Part shown: piece after piece, positions 49,026 to 58,760 of the stretch
How the letters are laid out: the number at the start of each line of letters is the position of its first letter
How positions within the stretch are numbered: position 1 is the stretch's first letter
Assembly (NCBI RefSeq): GCF_002900965.1
Contig: NZ_PJOM01000006.1
Coordinates: 1-64,000, forward strand
Direction: 5' to 3'
DNA: 64,000 bases
Source: Pseudotabrizicola formosa
GTDB lineage: Bacteria > Pseudomonadota > Alphaproteobacteria > Rhodobacterales > Rhodobacteraceae
Position numbers and translations under genes: made by a program
Notes under the pieces: generated by a model
The model's input: only the letters and a program-made list of their open reading frames with translations
Database searches by the model: none
Told to the model about the DNA's origin: nothing

Positions 49026-50059
49026 CCGTAAACCGGCCGCGCATCGGCGATCTCGTCCAACACCGACAATGTCATGACGTCATCCACCGCAGGGGTGCCA
49101 GCCTCGAACTGGCCAAGGCGGTCATAGATGTCGATCTGTGCCTGCCAGTTATCACGGCTCATTGCGCCCCAGCCCTGTTCACGCGTGGTTTCGTTGAAGC
49201 TGTATGCGACAACCGCATCGACCGCAGACAGTTCCGCGTCCCTGTCAAGATTGGGATAACGCGAAACAAGGATATCGACCGCCTCTTCGCGGTTGTCATG
49301 CACCCATCCCCAGCCCCGCGCGATGGCGCGCAGCATGCCCTGAACCTGCTCGGGATTCTCTTGGAGCAAACGATCATTGACATAGTAGGGGTTGGCGTAA
49401 AGCTGTATCCCGGCATCCCACAATGACATGTCCACCCGGTCAGGCCCCAATACCGACAGAGCGCTGACGTTCGTCTTCCAGCCAGTCACCACGTCGGCCT
49501 GCCCCGTCAACAGCGGTGACATGTCCGCTCCCATGACAAGAACCTCGACCTGATCTTCAGCGATGTCATTGGCGGCGAGCAGTGCCTGCAGCAAGATCCG
49601 CGCGGTGCCATTCGTAGCGACGGTCTTGCCAATCAGATCCTTGGGCTCCCGGACTGGGTTCTTCTCCAGCGAAAAATAGGTGAAGGGATGCTGCTGATAT
49701 CCCGCCGCGATGCATTTGATGGGCATCCCCTGGGACCGCGCCAACATCAGCGACGGGCTGGAACTGATCGAACCGATATGAGCCCGCCCCGACGCGATCG
49801 AAGCAACACCGTCCACGTTCGGGCCACCGGCCACCACCTCCAAGGCCAGACCTTCTTCCGCAAAATAGCCCTTCGCGTCGGCGGCCAGCTCTCCTAGGAT
49901 GCCATTCCCTGCAAGCCAGCCGAGCTGCAACTTGACGGTGTGCGTATCAGCAGCCCAGGCCTTTTCGATTCCGATATTGGTTCCGGCCAGGGCGGCACCA
50001 AAGGCAGTCATGCCCCGCAATAAACTGCGGCGATCGAGCTTCATCTTGTCTTGCGTCAT
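49022..50059 (-). CDS. ABC transporter substrate-binding protein (SsuA/NMT1 type)
   Basis: The 345-residue protein has a twin-arginine export signal (KLDRRSLLRGMTAFGAALAG, cleaved after KAWA) and the periplasmic binding fold of the SsuA/THI5 family (LQLGWLAGNGILGELAADA, SSSPSLMLARSQGMPIKCI). The ligand is likely a small organic acid, sulfonate or heterocycle; sequence alone does not tell. As first gene of the operon it lies divergent to the LysR regulator, with a ~145-base shared promoter region. Confidence 0.88.
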   Translation of the reverse strand: MTQDKMKLDRRSLLRGMTAFGAALAGTNIGIEKAWAADTHTVKLQLGWLAGNGILGELAADAKGYFAEEGLALEVVAGGPNVDGVASIASGRAHIGSISSSPSLMLARSQGMPIKCIAAGYQQHPFTYFSLEKNPVREPKDLIGKTVATNGTARILLQALLAANDIAEDQVEVLVMGADMSPLLTGQADVVTGWKTNVSALSVLGPDRVDMSLWDAGIQLYANPYYVNDRLLQENPEQVQGMLRAIARGWGWVHDNREEAVDILVSRYPNLDRDAELSAVDAVVAYSFNETTREQGWGAMSRDNWQAQIDIYDRLGQFEAGTPAVDDVMTLSVLDEIADARPVYG

Positions 50060-50205
50060 TTTCGTCTCTCCTGATGGTGGGAAAGTGGTCCTTGTTTCGA
50101 CCTTGTTGAACTGACTTTACCGTTGCGCGGGCGGTGCAGGTAGAACTAAGTTCAGCCAACAGTGGTGCAGAAAATGCACCACCCCCTTTGGGACGTGGGG
50201 ATAGG

Positions 50206-51111
50206 ATGCATTCTAGTTTCCTGAAATACTTCGATGAGGTCGCTCGCCAGCGTTCGATCCGCAAGGCGGCCCAGCTGCTGAATGTTTCTTCGACCTCAGT
50301 CAATCGCAAGATCCTTAGCGTCGAAGAAAGGCTTGGCGTGGCGATTTTCGACCGGACACCAGAGGGCGTGGAGTTGACCGCCGTGGGTGCGATCCTGTTG
50401 GAACACTGCCGCACTGTGCTGCACGACTTTGAGCGCACCAAGATTTTGATCGACGACATGCGCGACCTGCGCACCGGGCACATAAACATCCACACCATCG
50501 ATTCTATCGCGATTGGATGCCTTCCGCGCGCAATGAACGAATTTGGAAAGATTTATCCTGACATTTCGATTTCGGTGACAACTTCACAGCCTGAGGATGC
50601 CGTGCAGGCCGTGGCCAGCGGCACCGCTGAAATCGGCATTGCCTTTACCTTCTCGGACCAACCAGGTGTCCGGCTGCTGTCCGAGAAATCTGCTCCGTTC
50701 GGTGTCATTGTGCGGCCGGACCACCCACTTTCCGGCCGGACCAGCGTCACAATCACCGACATAGCGGCCTACAGATTGGTCCGAACAATAGATGCCCGCG
50801 GCGGCAATTCGATTATAGATCACGCGATCACGACGCTGGTAACTCCGCTATCGACCCATATCTTCACAAACACGCTTTCGCTGGCAAAGCAGATGATCAT
50901 GTGCGGTCATGGTATAGGTCTTTATACAAAAATCGGCTTCTACGATGACATCGAGGTTGGCCAACTGTGCTTCGTGCCATTGATTCAAGAAACACTGGTC
51001 AACATCCGCGTAGGAATATTTGTCTCTGCATCCAGCGCAATAGATCCAGCAAAGCGTTTAATGTGCGACGCAATTGCTCGGGAAATGTCGAGCATGCGCC
51101 TCGATTCCTAA
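50206..51111 (+). CDS. LysR-type transcriptional regulator
   Basis: The 301-residue protein has an N-terminal winged helix-turn-helix (FDEVARQRSIRKAAQLLNVS, EERLGVAIFDRTPEG) and a C-terminal effector domain. Divergent placement suggests it controls the catabolic operon in response to the substrate or an intermediate. The ATG at 50206 (MHSSFLKYF) follows GATAGG; an upstream start would add 24 atypical residues. Confidence 0.9.
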   Translation: MHSSFLKYFDEVARQRSIRKAAQLLNVSSTSVNRKILSVEERLGVAIFDRTPEGVELTAVGAILLEHCRTVLHDFERTKILIDDMRDLRTGHINIHTIDSIAIGCLPRAMNEFGKIYPDISISVTTSQPEDAVQAVASGTAEIGIAFTFSDQPGVRLLSEKSAPFGVIVRPDHPLSGRTSVTITDIAAYRLVRTIDARGGNSIIDHAITTLVTPLSTHIFTNTLSLAKQMIMCGHGIGLYTKIGFYDDIEVGQLCFVPLIQETLVNIRVGIFVSASSAIDPAKRLMCDAIAREMSSMRLDS

Positions 51112-51315
51112 CCCCTTGGGACTGAAGCTTGCGGGATTGGTCTGATTTTCTGCACGACGGAGATGACCGAAGCAATTGCCCTCAGTCAGGCTGGAAACAT
51201 TTTGGGAAAGTCTGCGCGACCGCTCCGCCGATACCTGGCTCCGGTATCAAAGACTGAGCGTGAGGGGGCGCTGGATCGGGGATACCCATCGCCGCGAACC
51301 GCCGAAAACACCCGC

Positions 51316-53718
51316 TCATGATGCATCCAAGTTGAACACGTCGAGCAGAAGGTCCGGATTGGTGCCGTGTCCTTGCAATTCATCAAGGAGCTGCAACAGA
51401 ATTGGTCTATAGCGAGAAACGGCGGCTGATTTTTGCAAATCGCGAGAGGGAGTTTTGTCGAAATCCGCCAGAGTTCTGTGAATGGCTTCGCCAAGATCAT
51501 CAGCAAGTTGGTCCCGCCCGATGACGAGTGCTCCGGGAGACTTCATTCGCCAGCGCAAAAGTCCCGCCAGAAGGAACGGAGCGTAATTGAAGCGGGTATA
51601 CTTGGTTCCAAGCTCCTGCCGGAATTCAATCAATACCCGTTTCCCGAGCAGGTCTACGTGCTTGCGATCAAGCAGCAGCGGGGCTGTCTCCGATCGTGAC
51701 AGGAGAAAAGCGATGGCAGCCGTTTCACACCGATAGCTCCAGTCCTTTATCGGGGTGGCAAACAGCAAGGCAAGTGCTCTGCTTTCATCCTTCTGGGTGC
51801 GACATGTGCGGCCAAATCCTTGAAAAATGAGAACCCAATTCATCGAATGGGTTGCAAAAGGGTGTCGAAACAGCGGGCTGCGTGCCTCCCATGCATCCAA
51901 CAGAATTCCTGGCAATTCCGGTGGAGAACGCCGGAATTGCCAGGTGAGGAACTTCAGGGATTCATTGTTCGCGATGACTTTTCCGCTGATCCGGTGACGA
52001 ATATGCGCCATGGCGCGGTCAGTCATTCGTTCAAGTAGCAACACCATGCCTTCTGGGACTTCTGCAGGAATATCGCCATCACTGGAAATGCAGTATTCCC
52101 CGTTCGGTCGCGAGGCGAGGCGGGAAGCAAGGCTGGCCCAGTCAACAGCTTCCAAGCCAGCGTTTTCTCGCAGGAGATTGTAGAGACCAGAGGCACGAGG
52201 GCTGTCCTCCCATGCCCCCGTGCCACAGGGCAGAACCATCCGGTTAGGAATGGTCGCGGGTGCTGCGCCCAATTCGGCAATGAGATCATCCCAGGACTTC
52301 TGCACCTCATCTGCACCATTCCAGTCAATAGTGAACTGCCGAGAAATTGCAGGGGCTTCGATAAGCAGCCTCGCGCGTCCCGCGGCCGGTGTCTGCTCCA
52401 CCCGCAATTCGACCTGAACCGCGGTGGGCAATCTGGATCCAATCTCGATCCGTGCCTTGCGCGGCCAAGGCTCCAGATCCTTACGCAGATGGACGCTAAA
52501 CTCTGATTGATTGGGTTGAATTGCAAACCGCGCTGGTCGGGGAGAACGATAGATGCGCCCGGCGGGAAGTGTCTCGGAGCTATGGACGAGATCGTAGTTT
52601 GCGGCGCCATCTTGGCCGAGAACAATGGTCGAAATGCGCGGCAGGAAATCGAAGTATACGGGTTCACCGGCCGCGTATCTTCTCGCGGCCTCAAGCGCAC
52701 CGGCTGCAACATTTGTGCTCTCCGGGACGACAATGGGGCAGTCGATCATAGCAATCATGTCTTCAGCGATAGCGGTCCTTATTTCGCCAGTCGTCAGAGT
52801 TTCGAAAATGACCAGATCGCAGCCCTTGAATGCATGCAGATCGCTCGCCGAAAAATCCACTTCATCAAGAATAATGTCTGTATTCATGGTGACTTGGGAG
52901 AAACCCCCACGCGCATTCCTGATGAGTTCCGGCTCGCATGCGCCGTCCAATGCCCAGGCAGAGGGGGAGCGGGCATGGTCTCTCCAGCCTGGATCGGGGA
53001 TTGCCCCTGAAGTTTGAATCTGATTTCCGATGCCGGAACACAGTTCATCATAGCCGAGGCGGGACTTTAGCAGTGTTGCGGTCTGATGCCGTTCCGGCGC
53101 GAAAACCTGAACTCTTGCCCCTGCTTCAAGGCGCAGCGTCAACTTCTGAAGTGTGAAACCTTCACCGACATGGCCGAGGACGCCAATTCTCAGGCCGTTC
53201 CTCGGCGCGATCAAATCACCCGTGCTTGCCAGGCATCCCAGAACGCTCAGCACGGATCGCCATACGAGCAAGCCGCGCCCGAGGCGGGCGGTCGCCACCG
53301 CTGTGAGCAAGCGTTCCTGCAGCTCTTCGCTTGTGTCCGGGTGATCGTCTATCGCAATTGCACAGTATTTGGCCCCACGAGCATGGCCCGACAGTGCTGC
53401 GGCCAAGGCTGCGGGTGGCGTTTCGTGATCTGCAAGCATCCTGCGCACCAAACGTCTGCGATTGGATGTCCCGATGTCTCCCCAACCACCGCCGCGGCCA
53501 TGCGGCGCGAGAGCGGCCTGTGAGCCTCCTACCCAGCTGTCGCGCCCCCTCGTTGCCACACCGCTATCTGTGCCAACGCGAACTACTGCCGGATTCAGGA
53601 CTCCGGTGCTCGTATGCTGCCCGTCAATGTGTTCCTCACCATCTTCCTTGACCCGCCAATTACGTGCGGCGCAGTCCTTCCAGCCATTGAGATCATACCC
53701 GCAAAGCTTGCGTGACAT
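51316..53718 (-). CDS. Hsp70/actin-like (ASKHA) ATPase of the defence operon
   Basis: The 800-residue protein looks like an Hsp70/actin-fold ATPase joined to a ~400-residue C-terminal region. Possible nucleotide-binding elements are VRVGTDSGVATRGRDSWVGG (about 46-65), the glycine loop GVLGHVGEG (179-187) and an adenosine-type segment ESTNVAAGALEAARRY (333-348). The first ~40 residues are cysteine-rich. The C-terminal half is mainly helical and unknown. It is the last gene of the five-gene operon, sharing one base with the DUF2357 gene. RNA-binding Hsp70 homologues are described for CoCoNuT systems, which supports the call; the fold assignment is mine by eye. Confidence 0.6.
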   Translation of the reverse strand: MSRKLCGYDLNGWKDCAARNWRVKEDGEEHIDGQHTSTGVLNPAVVRVGTDSGVATRGRDSWVGGSQAALAPHGRGGGWGDIGTSNRRRLVRRMLADHETPPAALAAALSGHARGAKYCAIAIDDHPDTSEELQERLLTAVATARLGRGLLVWRSVLSVLGCLASTGDLIAPRNGLRIGVLGHVGEGFTLQKLTLRLEAGARVQVFAPERHQTATLLKSRLGYDELCSGIGNQIQTSGAIPDPGWRDHARSPSAWALDGACEPELIRNARGGFSQVTMNTDIILDEVDFSASDLHAFKGCDLVIFETLTTGEIRTAIAEDMIAMIDCPIVVPESTNVAAGALEAARRYAAGEPVYFDFLPRISTIVLGQDGAANYDLVHSSETLPAGRIYRSPRPARFAIQPNQSEFSVHLRKDLEPWPRKARIEIGSRLPTAVQVELRVEQTPAAGRARLLIEAPAISRQFTIDWNGADEVQKSWDDLIAELGAAPATIPNRMVLPCGTGAWEDSPRASGLYNLLRENAGLEAVDWASLASRLASRPNGEYCISSDGDIPAEVPEGMVLLLERMTDRAMAHIRHRISGKVIANNESLKFLTWQFRRSPPELPGILLDAWEARSPLFRHPFATHSMNWVLIFQGFGRTCRTQKDESRALALLFATPIKDWSYRCETAAIAFLLSRSETAPLLLDRKHVDLLGKRVLIEFRQELGTKYTRFNYAPFLLAGLLRWRMKSPGALVIGRDQLADDLGEAIHRTLADFDKTPSRDLQKSAAVSRYRPILLQLLDELQGHGTNPDLLLDVFNLDAS

Positions 53719-55220
53719 CAGGCAACTCCCCAGATGTCACGCTGCAGAAACGTGCGAATAGCGGCGCGCCCTGCCTTAAGGGACGGTCCTGCAGCGTCAA
53801 AGGAAATGGCCTCGACAAATGCTCCGCTGCTGTCGGCATGGGCGGTCTGAGGTTCGTGATGTCCGGGGGTCAGGATCATGCCATGGCGGATGCGCTCCTG
53901 CTGGTTTGACACTTTCATGAGCTGCGCCACACGTGTGGCGGCTTCATTGGCCGCTGTGATCGGATCCAGCCGATCCATCGCATGCGGTGTCCAGACCGCA
54001 ACGCGATGGGGAAATGCAGTGGCATCGAAGGGGTCCGAGATACGCAAGGCGACATGCGCCCGTGCAAGAGTCAATAGTGTTCCCGGCCCCTCGGGTCTGG
54101 CCATTACCTCAACTACCCGGCCCAGTGATTTTATCCAGAATACCGCGATGGGGCGTTCCTGCTCAAACCAGATGCCGCTGGCCGCCTCATCCCGGAAGTG
54201 GATTGGAGCCTGGGCAACGAGTTCTGCCCCGTCCATCTCATCCAAGGCCAGAACGATGGCGAGGACTGAGAAGTCCGTCCATGTCTGCGCCTGCCAGGCC
54301 CAGAGTTCATCCAGCGCCTTTTCACGCCGCAGCAGGGCTTCCCAGGCTTTGCGGATGTCGCGGTAGACTCTGTCCTCCAGCAGCACATAATTCGGTGTGA
54401 TATCAGCGTTCGCGATGCCTACGCCGAGCGCGGCAAGATCTGCTGCAAGGCTTCTACACAGCTTCACATAGCCCAGCACAGCTTGATATCGGCTGCTGCC
54501 CTGCGCCTTTGGATGCTCGCGTATCCATTCGCGACCGACAACATCGGCTAGGCGAAGATAGGCATTGGTGACACGGTTCTCCAGCGTGTCGAAGTTCTCA
54601 TGCCTCGCGACTGCGAGGATGCGCTGATCCGCGCCCGCACGTTCGGCGGTTGATCTTCCTGGCTGTCGCGATAGCCATTGCATGGAGCCCCGGTCCATCT
54701 CCTGCACGCGGTCAAGAGGCGTCAGTTCGCGGTTTCGGCGCAGGACACGCCGGATACGTTCACGGAACTGCTTGAGGACCGGCGACATTTCCCGCGCCTG
54801 CCGCACGATCTCGGCCATGCGTGGATCATCCTCGCGCTCGGCCCGATCCCATGCTGCCGCGAGATGCTGCCAAAGGGTGGAGGGATCGTCGAGGGCTTCG
54901 CCCAACTCTTGCACCCGCGCCGTAACCTCGTTCATCCTGGTCAGGGCGGCCAGTGCGCCGGGGTCAGCCTCGTCTCCGGCTCTTCCGCGCGGGCGCAGGG
55001 GAAAGCCCTCACGTGCCGGGGCCTTGGACGATTGCCTTTTCGGGTAAGGATGCTGGAGCAAATCCCGCCGCCGATCACCCACTTTGCCACGCATCACGGC
55101 GACATGTTCGCCCGCCGGCTCACCGCCGTCGCTCTCGGACAGAAGGCAATCAGATCGCCGAAAAGGCTCTCCATCCTCAAGGGAGGCATCGGACCAAGGC
55201 CGCCGCAGCCGAAGAAACAT
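53718..55220 (-). CDS. DUF2357 (McrC-like) protein without visible nuclease motif
   Basis: The 500-residue protein carries a DUF2357-like segment around residues 205-260 (ARHENFDTLENRVTNAYLRLA, where McrC proteins have ENRF), preceded by a charged helical region and a basic, low-complexity N-terminus. McrC proteins normally end in a PD-(D/E)XK nuclease; the C-terminal part here (RDEAASGIWFEQERPIAVFW ... GRVVEVMARPEG) shows no D...E-x-K set. It is flanked by the McrB-like gene, which it follows with a one-base overlap, so it is the expected McrC partner. Confidence 0.65.
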   Translation of the reverse strand: MFLRLRRPWSDASLEDGEPFRRSDCLLSESDGGEPAGEHVAVMRGKVGDRRRDLLQHPYPKRQSSKAPAREGFPLRPRGRAGDEADPGALAALTRMNEVTARVQELGEALDDPSTLWQHLAAAWDRAEREDDPRMAEIVRQAREMSPVLKQFRERIRRVLRRNRELTPLDRVQEMDRGSMQWLSRQPGRSTAERAGADQRILAVARHENFDTLENRVTNAYLRLADVVGREWIREHPKAQGSSRYQAVLGYVKLCRSLAADLAALGVGIANADITPNYVLLEDRVYRDIRKAWEALLRREKALDELWAWQAQTWTDFSVLAIVLALDEMDGAELVAQAPIHFRDEAASGIWFEQERPIAVFWIKSLGRVVEVMARPEGPGTLLTLARAHVALRISDPFDATAFPHRVAVWTPHAMDRLDPITAANEAATRVAQLMKVSNQQERIRHGMILTPGHHEPQTAHADSSGAFVEAISFDAAGPSLKAGRAAIRTFLQRDIWGVA

Positions 55221-57235
55221 CAGCGAATAACCCCTTTCCAGACAAATTGCCCAGTCCCTTCGGCAGCATCGACCGATTGTCTGATCGCATCTGCCAGAGC
55301 CTCGTCTCCCAGATCCTCGGAGAGCTTTCTCAGCCGATCAAAATGCTGGCCCATTTCCTCGACATCAACACCACGAAGCTTGGGCAAAAGCCGCATCTCG
55401 ATCTGATCCGCAAGAGCAGTCGAGACCCGGTCGGAGATGCTCTCCACTTCAGGATAGGCGGAGGTAAACGCTAGTATTGCTCGACCCAGCCGATGGCCGA
55501 AGGGCTTGCCAAAATTCTGCATCAGCTCAAGCATTTCGTCGATCCGGCCCCGTGCGCGCAACTGTTCGGCACCTGGCAGACTGCGTGCGCACCAGCGATC
55601 CCATTGCCGTCGGCTGAGGGCGCGCTCTTGCGGCGGCTGGTTCGTGACATTCGCCTGAACCAGAGTCCGAGGTGCGCCGAAGCGCATCACGTTGGCCCGG
55701 TCAACTACCTTGTCTGACAAGGACTGGGTGCTTTCGTCCTCGTTCATCGTGCCCGCGAAAAGAAGGTTGTAGCCTGGAAAAATGCGCTGCTGCGCCTTTG
55801 GGATTTCCAGCTCTATTTCTGCGTCTTTGCGCAAATTGCGATCGGATTCACGTCCCTTTGCAGGACGGCTTTCAAGGCGGCTCAGGAAATCGGAGAAATA
55901 ATACTCGACGCGCGCGAGATTCATCTCATCCAGAAGGATCATCAGCATACGATCATTGACCGCATCTTCGTTGTTCTGCTCATCAAGGGCGAAAAGAGCA
56001 CGCGCCATGTCGGTGGGGCGGAAACGACCCTCGATATAATTGTAGAAACCCATCAGGTCCTGCGGGCTGTCCCATCTGGGCTGAACCGGAATCTGGAGAA
56101 AGCCGATGCCCATTCCGGCCGCATATTGACGGGGAAGCTGGCTTTTCCCTGTGCCGGAAATGCCTGCCAAGACAGCCATCTGCGTCGTATCGTTCACCTT
56201 CATTGCGGTATGGAAAGCGTGCAGTGTCCGATCAGGATAGGTCAGGCCATAGGCTTTGAAGCGGTCCTTTACGCTTTTCAGGGCGTCTGCTTCGTTCATC
56301 GCCGGAGCCAACGGCCATGAAACAAGTCCATTTAAAACCTGCGGCGGTTGCTTCAACTCGCGCAACGGATCTTCTTCGGGTGCGCCTGCCTGGCCTGTCG
56401 CCTGACCGCGTGCTTTCTCAATCTCGCGCTCGATGCTCGCCTTGCGGGCTTCCAGTTCCCCGATCCGGTCGAGAGCCACACTCTGTTCATGCACGAGATC
56501 GTTGCTGCGCTGCCGCGCCGCTGCGACTTCAGCCGCGAGGCGTTCGGATTCATCCTTCTGGGCGCTATGGTTCATCCGCGCCGATGCAAGCCTGTCCTCG
56601 AGTTCATTGAGCTCGGAGGTCTTTGCCGCGATTTTCCCCGTCAGGACAGCCGCATCAGCCTCCAACCGTTTCGCTTCATTTTCAAGAGCGTTGATCCGAG
56701 CTTCTGCCGCTTGCAGGGCATCCAGATTTTCCCGGAGCGATTGCACCTCGCTCTCAAGCCTCTCGCGCTCCTGACTGAGGGTCTCGATCCTGTGATCAAT
56801 GCCTTCGGCCTTCGAAAGCCGATCCTTTACCTCTTCCAGATTTGCTCTGGCCTCAGCCAGCGTAGCCTCAGCCTCAAGCTTCTCGGTCCGGGCCGCCTCC
56901 GTCTCATGCCGGATCGCCTCGACCTCGCTACGTCTGGCCTCGGATTGGTTCCACTCAGCGAGCAGATCATCGCGCTTGCGTTCCAGTGCATCTACCTCGG
57001 CGCCGATCTCGGCAACATGGGCAAGTGCCTGGCGGCGTTTCTCAAGATCGTCCTCGAGATCTGCGATGGTTCTGCGCTTCTCCTCAATCCGGGCCGCGAC
57101 TGCACGCTCTTCCTCCAGCGGACCTGCCAAAGCAACGGCTTTGTCATGTTGTGCAGCGAGGAAAACCATCACCAGAGCCAGAACAGCAAGCGCAACCGCA
57201 AGCGCGAGGAAGACAAACATATTTGTTTCGAACAT
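55220..57235 (-). CDS. McrB-like AAA+ GTPase with membrane anchor and coiled coil
   Basis: The 671-residue protein begins with a hydrophobic helix (residues ~6-28), followed by a long coiled coil (about 35-285, heptads of E, L, A and R), then a McrB-type AAA+ domain. Walker A GISGTGKSQLPRQYA is at 358-365, Walker B MILLDEMNLARVEYYF near 434 and the McrB signature-like AGTMNEDESTQSLSDKVVDR near 495. In McrBC the ring motor drives McrC; here the coiled coil would present it at the membrane. Coiled-coil McrB homologues define the CoCoNuT branch. Confidence 0.85.
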   Translation of the reverse strand: MFETNMFVFLALAVALAVLALVMVFLAAQHDKAVALAGPLEEERAVAARIEEKRRTIADLEDDLEKRRQALAHVAEIGAEVDALERKRDDLLAEWNQSEARRSEVEAIRHETEAARTEKLEAEATLAEARANLEEVKDRLSKAEGIDHRIETLSQERERLESEVQSLRENLDALQAAEARINALENEAKRLEADAAVLTGKIAAKTSELNELEDRLASARMNHSAQKDESERLAAEVAAARQRSNDLVHEQSVALDRIGELEARKASIEREIEKARGQATGQAGAPEEDPLRELKQPPQVLNGLVSWPLAPAMNEADALKSVKDRFKAYGLTYPDRTLHAFHTAMKVNDTTQMAVLAGISGTGKSQLPRQYAAGMGIGFLQIPVQPRWDSPQDLMGFYNYIEGRFRPTDMARALFALDEQNNEDAVNDRMLMILLDEMNLARVEYYFSDFLSRLESRPAKGRESDRNLRKDAEIELEIPKAQQRIFPGYNLLFAGTMNEDESTQSLSDKVVDRANVMRFGAPRTLVQANVTNQPPQERALSRRQWDRWCARSLPGAEQLRARGRIDEMLELMQNFGKPFGHRLGRAILAFTSAYPEVESISDRVSTALADQIEMRLLPKLRGVDVEEMGQHFDRLRKLSEDLGDEALADAIRQSVDAAEGTGQFVWKGVIR

Positions 57236-57245
57236 CAGCTTAGCC

Positions 57246-58760
57246 TCAATCGTTCGCTTCGGGCGGTGCCGAAACCGGGTCGGCAGCTATTTCAGCGACG
57301 CCTTCGGGCAAGGGTCCTCGCTGCGGCACCTCGTCCGTCGCACGTCCAGAGCTTTCTGCCGCCGCTATCTGCGACTGCAGATTAGAGAGGTGAACCTCCA
57401 ATGATGCCACCTGCGGTGCCAGCGCGGCACGCTGAGCTTCCAGTCGCTGGATTTCCGCATCGAGCGATGTCTTGGACGTCTCGCGCGATGCGACATCCTG
57501 ACGGATAGCCGCGGCAGCAGCCTGCGCCTCTGTCAGGCGTTGGGTTGCGGTTCCGATATCGCCTTCCACGGCTGACAGCCTGACCCGCGCAGCCTCCAAG
57601 GCAGACGTCCGCTCCGCCAACTCGGAGGCAATCGCGGAACTACGGGCCTCAAGAGCCGATAGCTCCTGCGCGGCCTCAGTAATCCGGGTGAGAACTGCCC
57701 CTCGGTTCGCAATCTCAAGGGCCAGGCGCGCCACTTCATCCCGTGCAGAATCCCGCTCGGCTACCACTGTCGCGACTTCCTGTCTCGCCGTAGCAAGTGC
57801 CTGTTGTTGCTCACTTATGCGGGTGGTCAGCCCATCAAGCCGCGCCTGAAGCGTCTCGCTTTCAGTGCCGAGAGCAGCGACGCGCGCTTCAACGGTGCCA
57901 ACATCTGCAGATAAGCGATCACGTTGTCCGGCCAGACCGGCGATCGCCTCTGTCAGGGTCGTGCGTTGTGCTAGAGCCTGACTTACCTCGGCCTGCAGTG
58001 TGCCGGCCTCCCCGCGAAGCTTTTCGCGTTCTGTCTCCAGAGCTGAAAGGCTTTGTTGTCCGGCCGTGATACGCGCCTCTAGGTCGGCCAGATCGTCAGA
58101 GCGGGCAGTCAACGCGGCCATCCGCACCGTAAGATCATCAAACTCGGAGCGCAGTCCTGTCAACTCGTCTCGTTTGGCAGTGACCTCGGTGTCAAGACGT
58201 GTGCGTTCGCTCCGCAGGCCGGCAATTTCGTCGGTCAGCCCGTCGCGCGTAGCTGTCAGGTCGGCAATGCCTCGCTGAAGTGCATCGCGGTCATTTGTGA
58301 GCGAAGCTATACGTTGCTCAAGCTCGCGGGCCGACCTTTCGAGTGCTGAAAGGCTTCCGGTAAGCCGCGCCGCTTCGGCGATGGTCTCATTGGCGGCCGC
58401 CAATCTTGCTGTCAGACCCTCGATCTCTGCGGCCAAGGCATCACGGCGCGCAAGCGATCCGTCACGCTCGGCAGCGGTGCGGGCTGCATCCTCATTGAGA
58501 CCGCGCAACTCTTCCTGCCGCAGCGTCAAATTGGATTGAACTTCGGCGCGGCTTGCCAAAAGAGCATCCCTCTCTGCGCTAAGCCTGTCGCGTTCACCGG
58601 TATAGTAGTCCACATCACCAGCGATTGTGCCGTAGGTCCGATGTAGGGCATTCGTCTGAACCCCCAGCCAAGCAACCCCGCCGACCGCTAGAACCGCAAG
58701 AACAGATGCGACGGTCGTATGGGTGCGCTGCCTACGCGAGGTCTCGTTCGATGAGGTCAA
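57246..58760 (-). CDS. Membrane-anchored coiled-coil protein
   Basis: The 504-residue protein has one N-terminal transmembrane segment (TTVASVLAVLAVGGVAWLGV) and then an almost continuous coiled coil (about residues 45-475) made of repeated R/E/A/L/D heptads such as ITDRDALQRGIADL-type units. The tail is proline-rich. No enzymatic domain is seen. It begins at a TTG that overlaps the helicase gene by 29 bases and ends 10 bases before the McrB-like gene. A scaffold or sensor for the complex is the likeliest role. Confidence 0.75.
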   Translation of the reverse strand: MTSSNETSRRQRTHTTVASVLAVLAVGGVAWLGVQTNALHRTYGTIAGDVDYYTGERDRLSAERDALLASRAEVQSNLTLRQEELRGLNEDAARTAAERDGSLARRDALAAEIEGLTARLAAANETIAEAARLTGSLSALERSARELEQRIASLTNDRDALQRGIADLTATRDGLTDEIAGLRSERTRLDTEVTAKRDELTGLRSEFDDLTVRMAALTARSDDLADLEARITAGQQSLSALETEREKLRGEAGTLQAEVSQALAQRTTLTEAIAGLAGQRDRLSADVGTVEARVAALGTESETLQARLDGLTTRISEQQQALATARQEVATVVAERDSARDEVARLALEIANRGAVLTRITEAAQELSALEARSSAIASELAERTSALEAARVRLSAVEGDIGTATQRLTEAQAAAAAIRQDVASRETSKTSLDAEIQRLEAQRAALAPQVASLEVHLSNLQSQIAAAESSGRATDEVPQRGPLPEGVAEIAADPVSAPPEAND

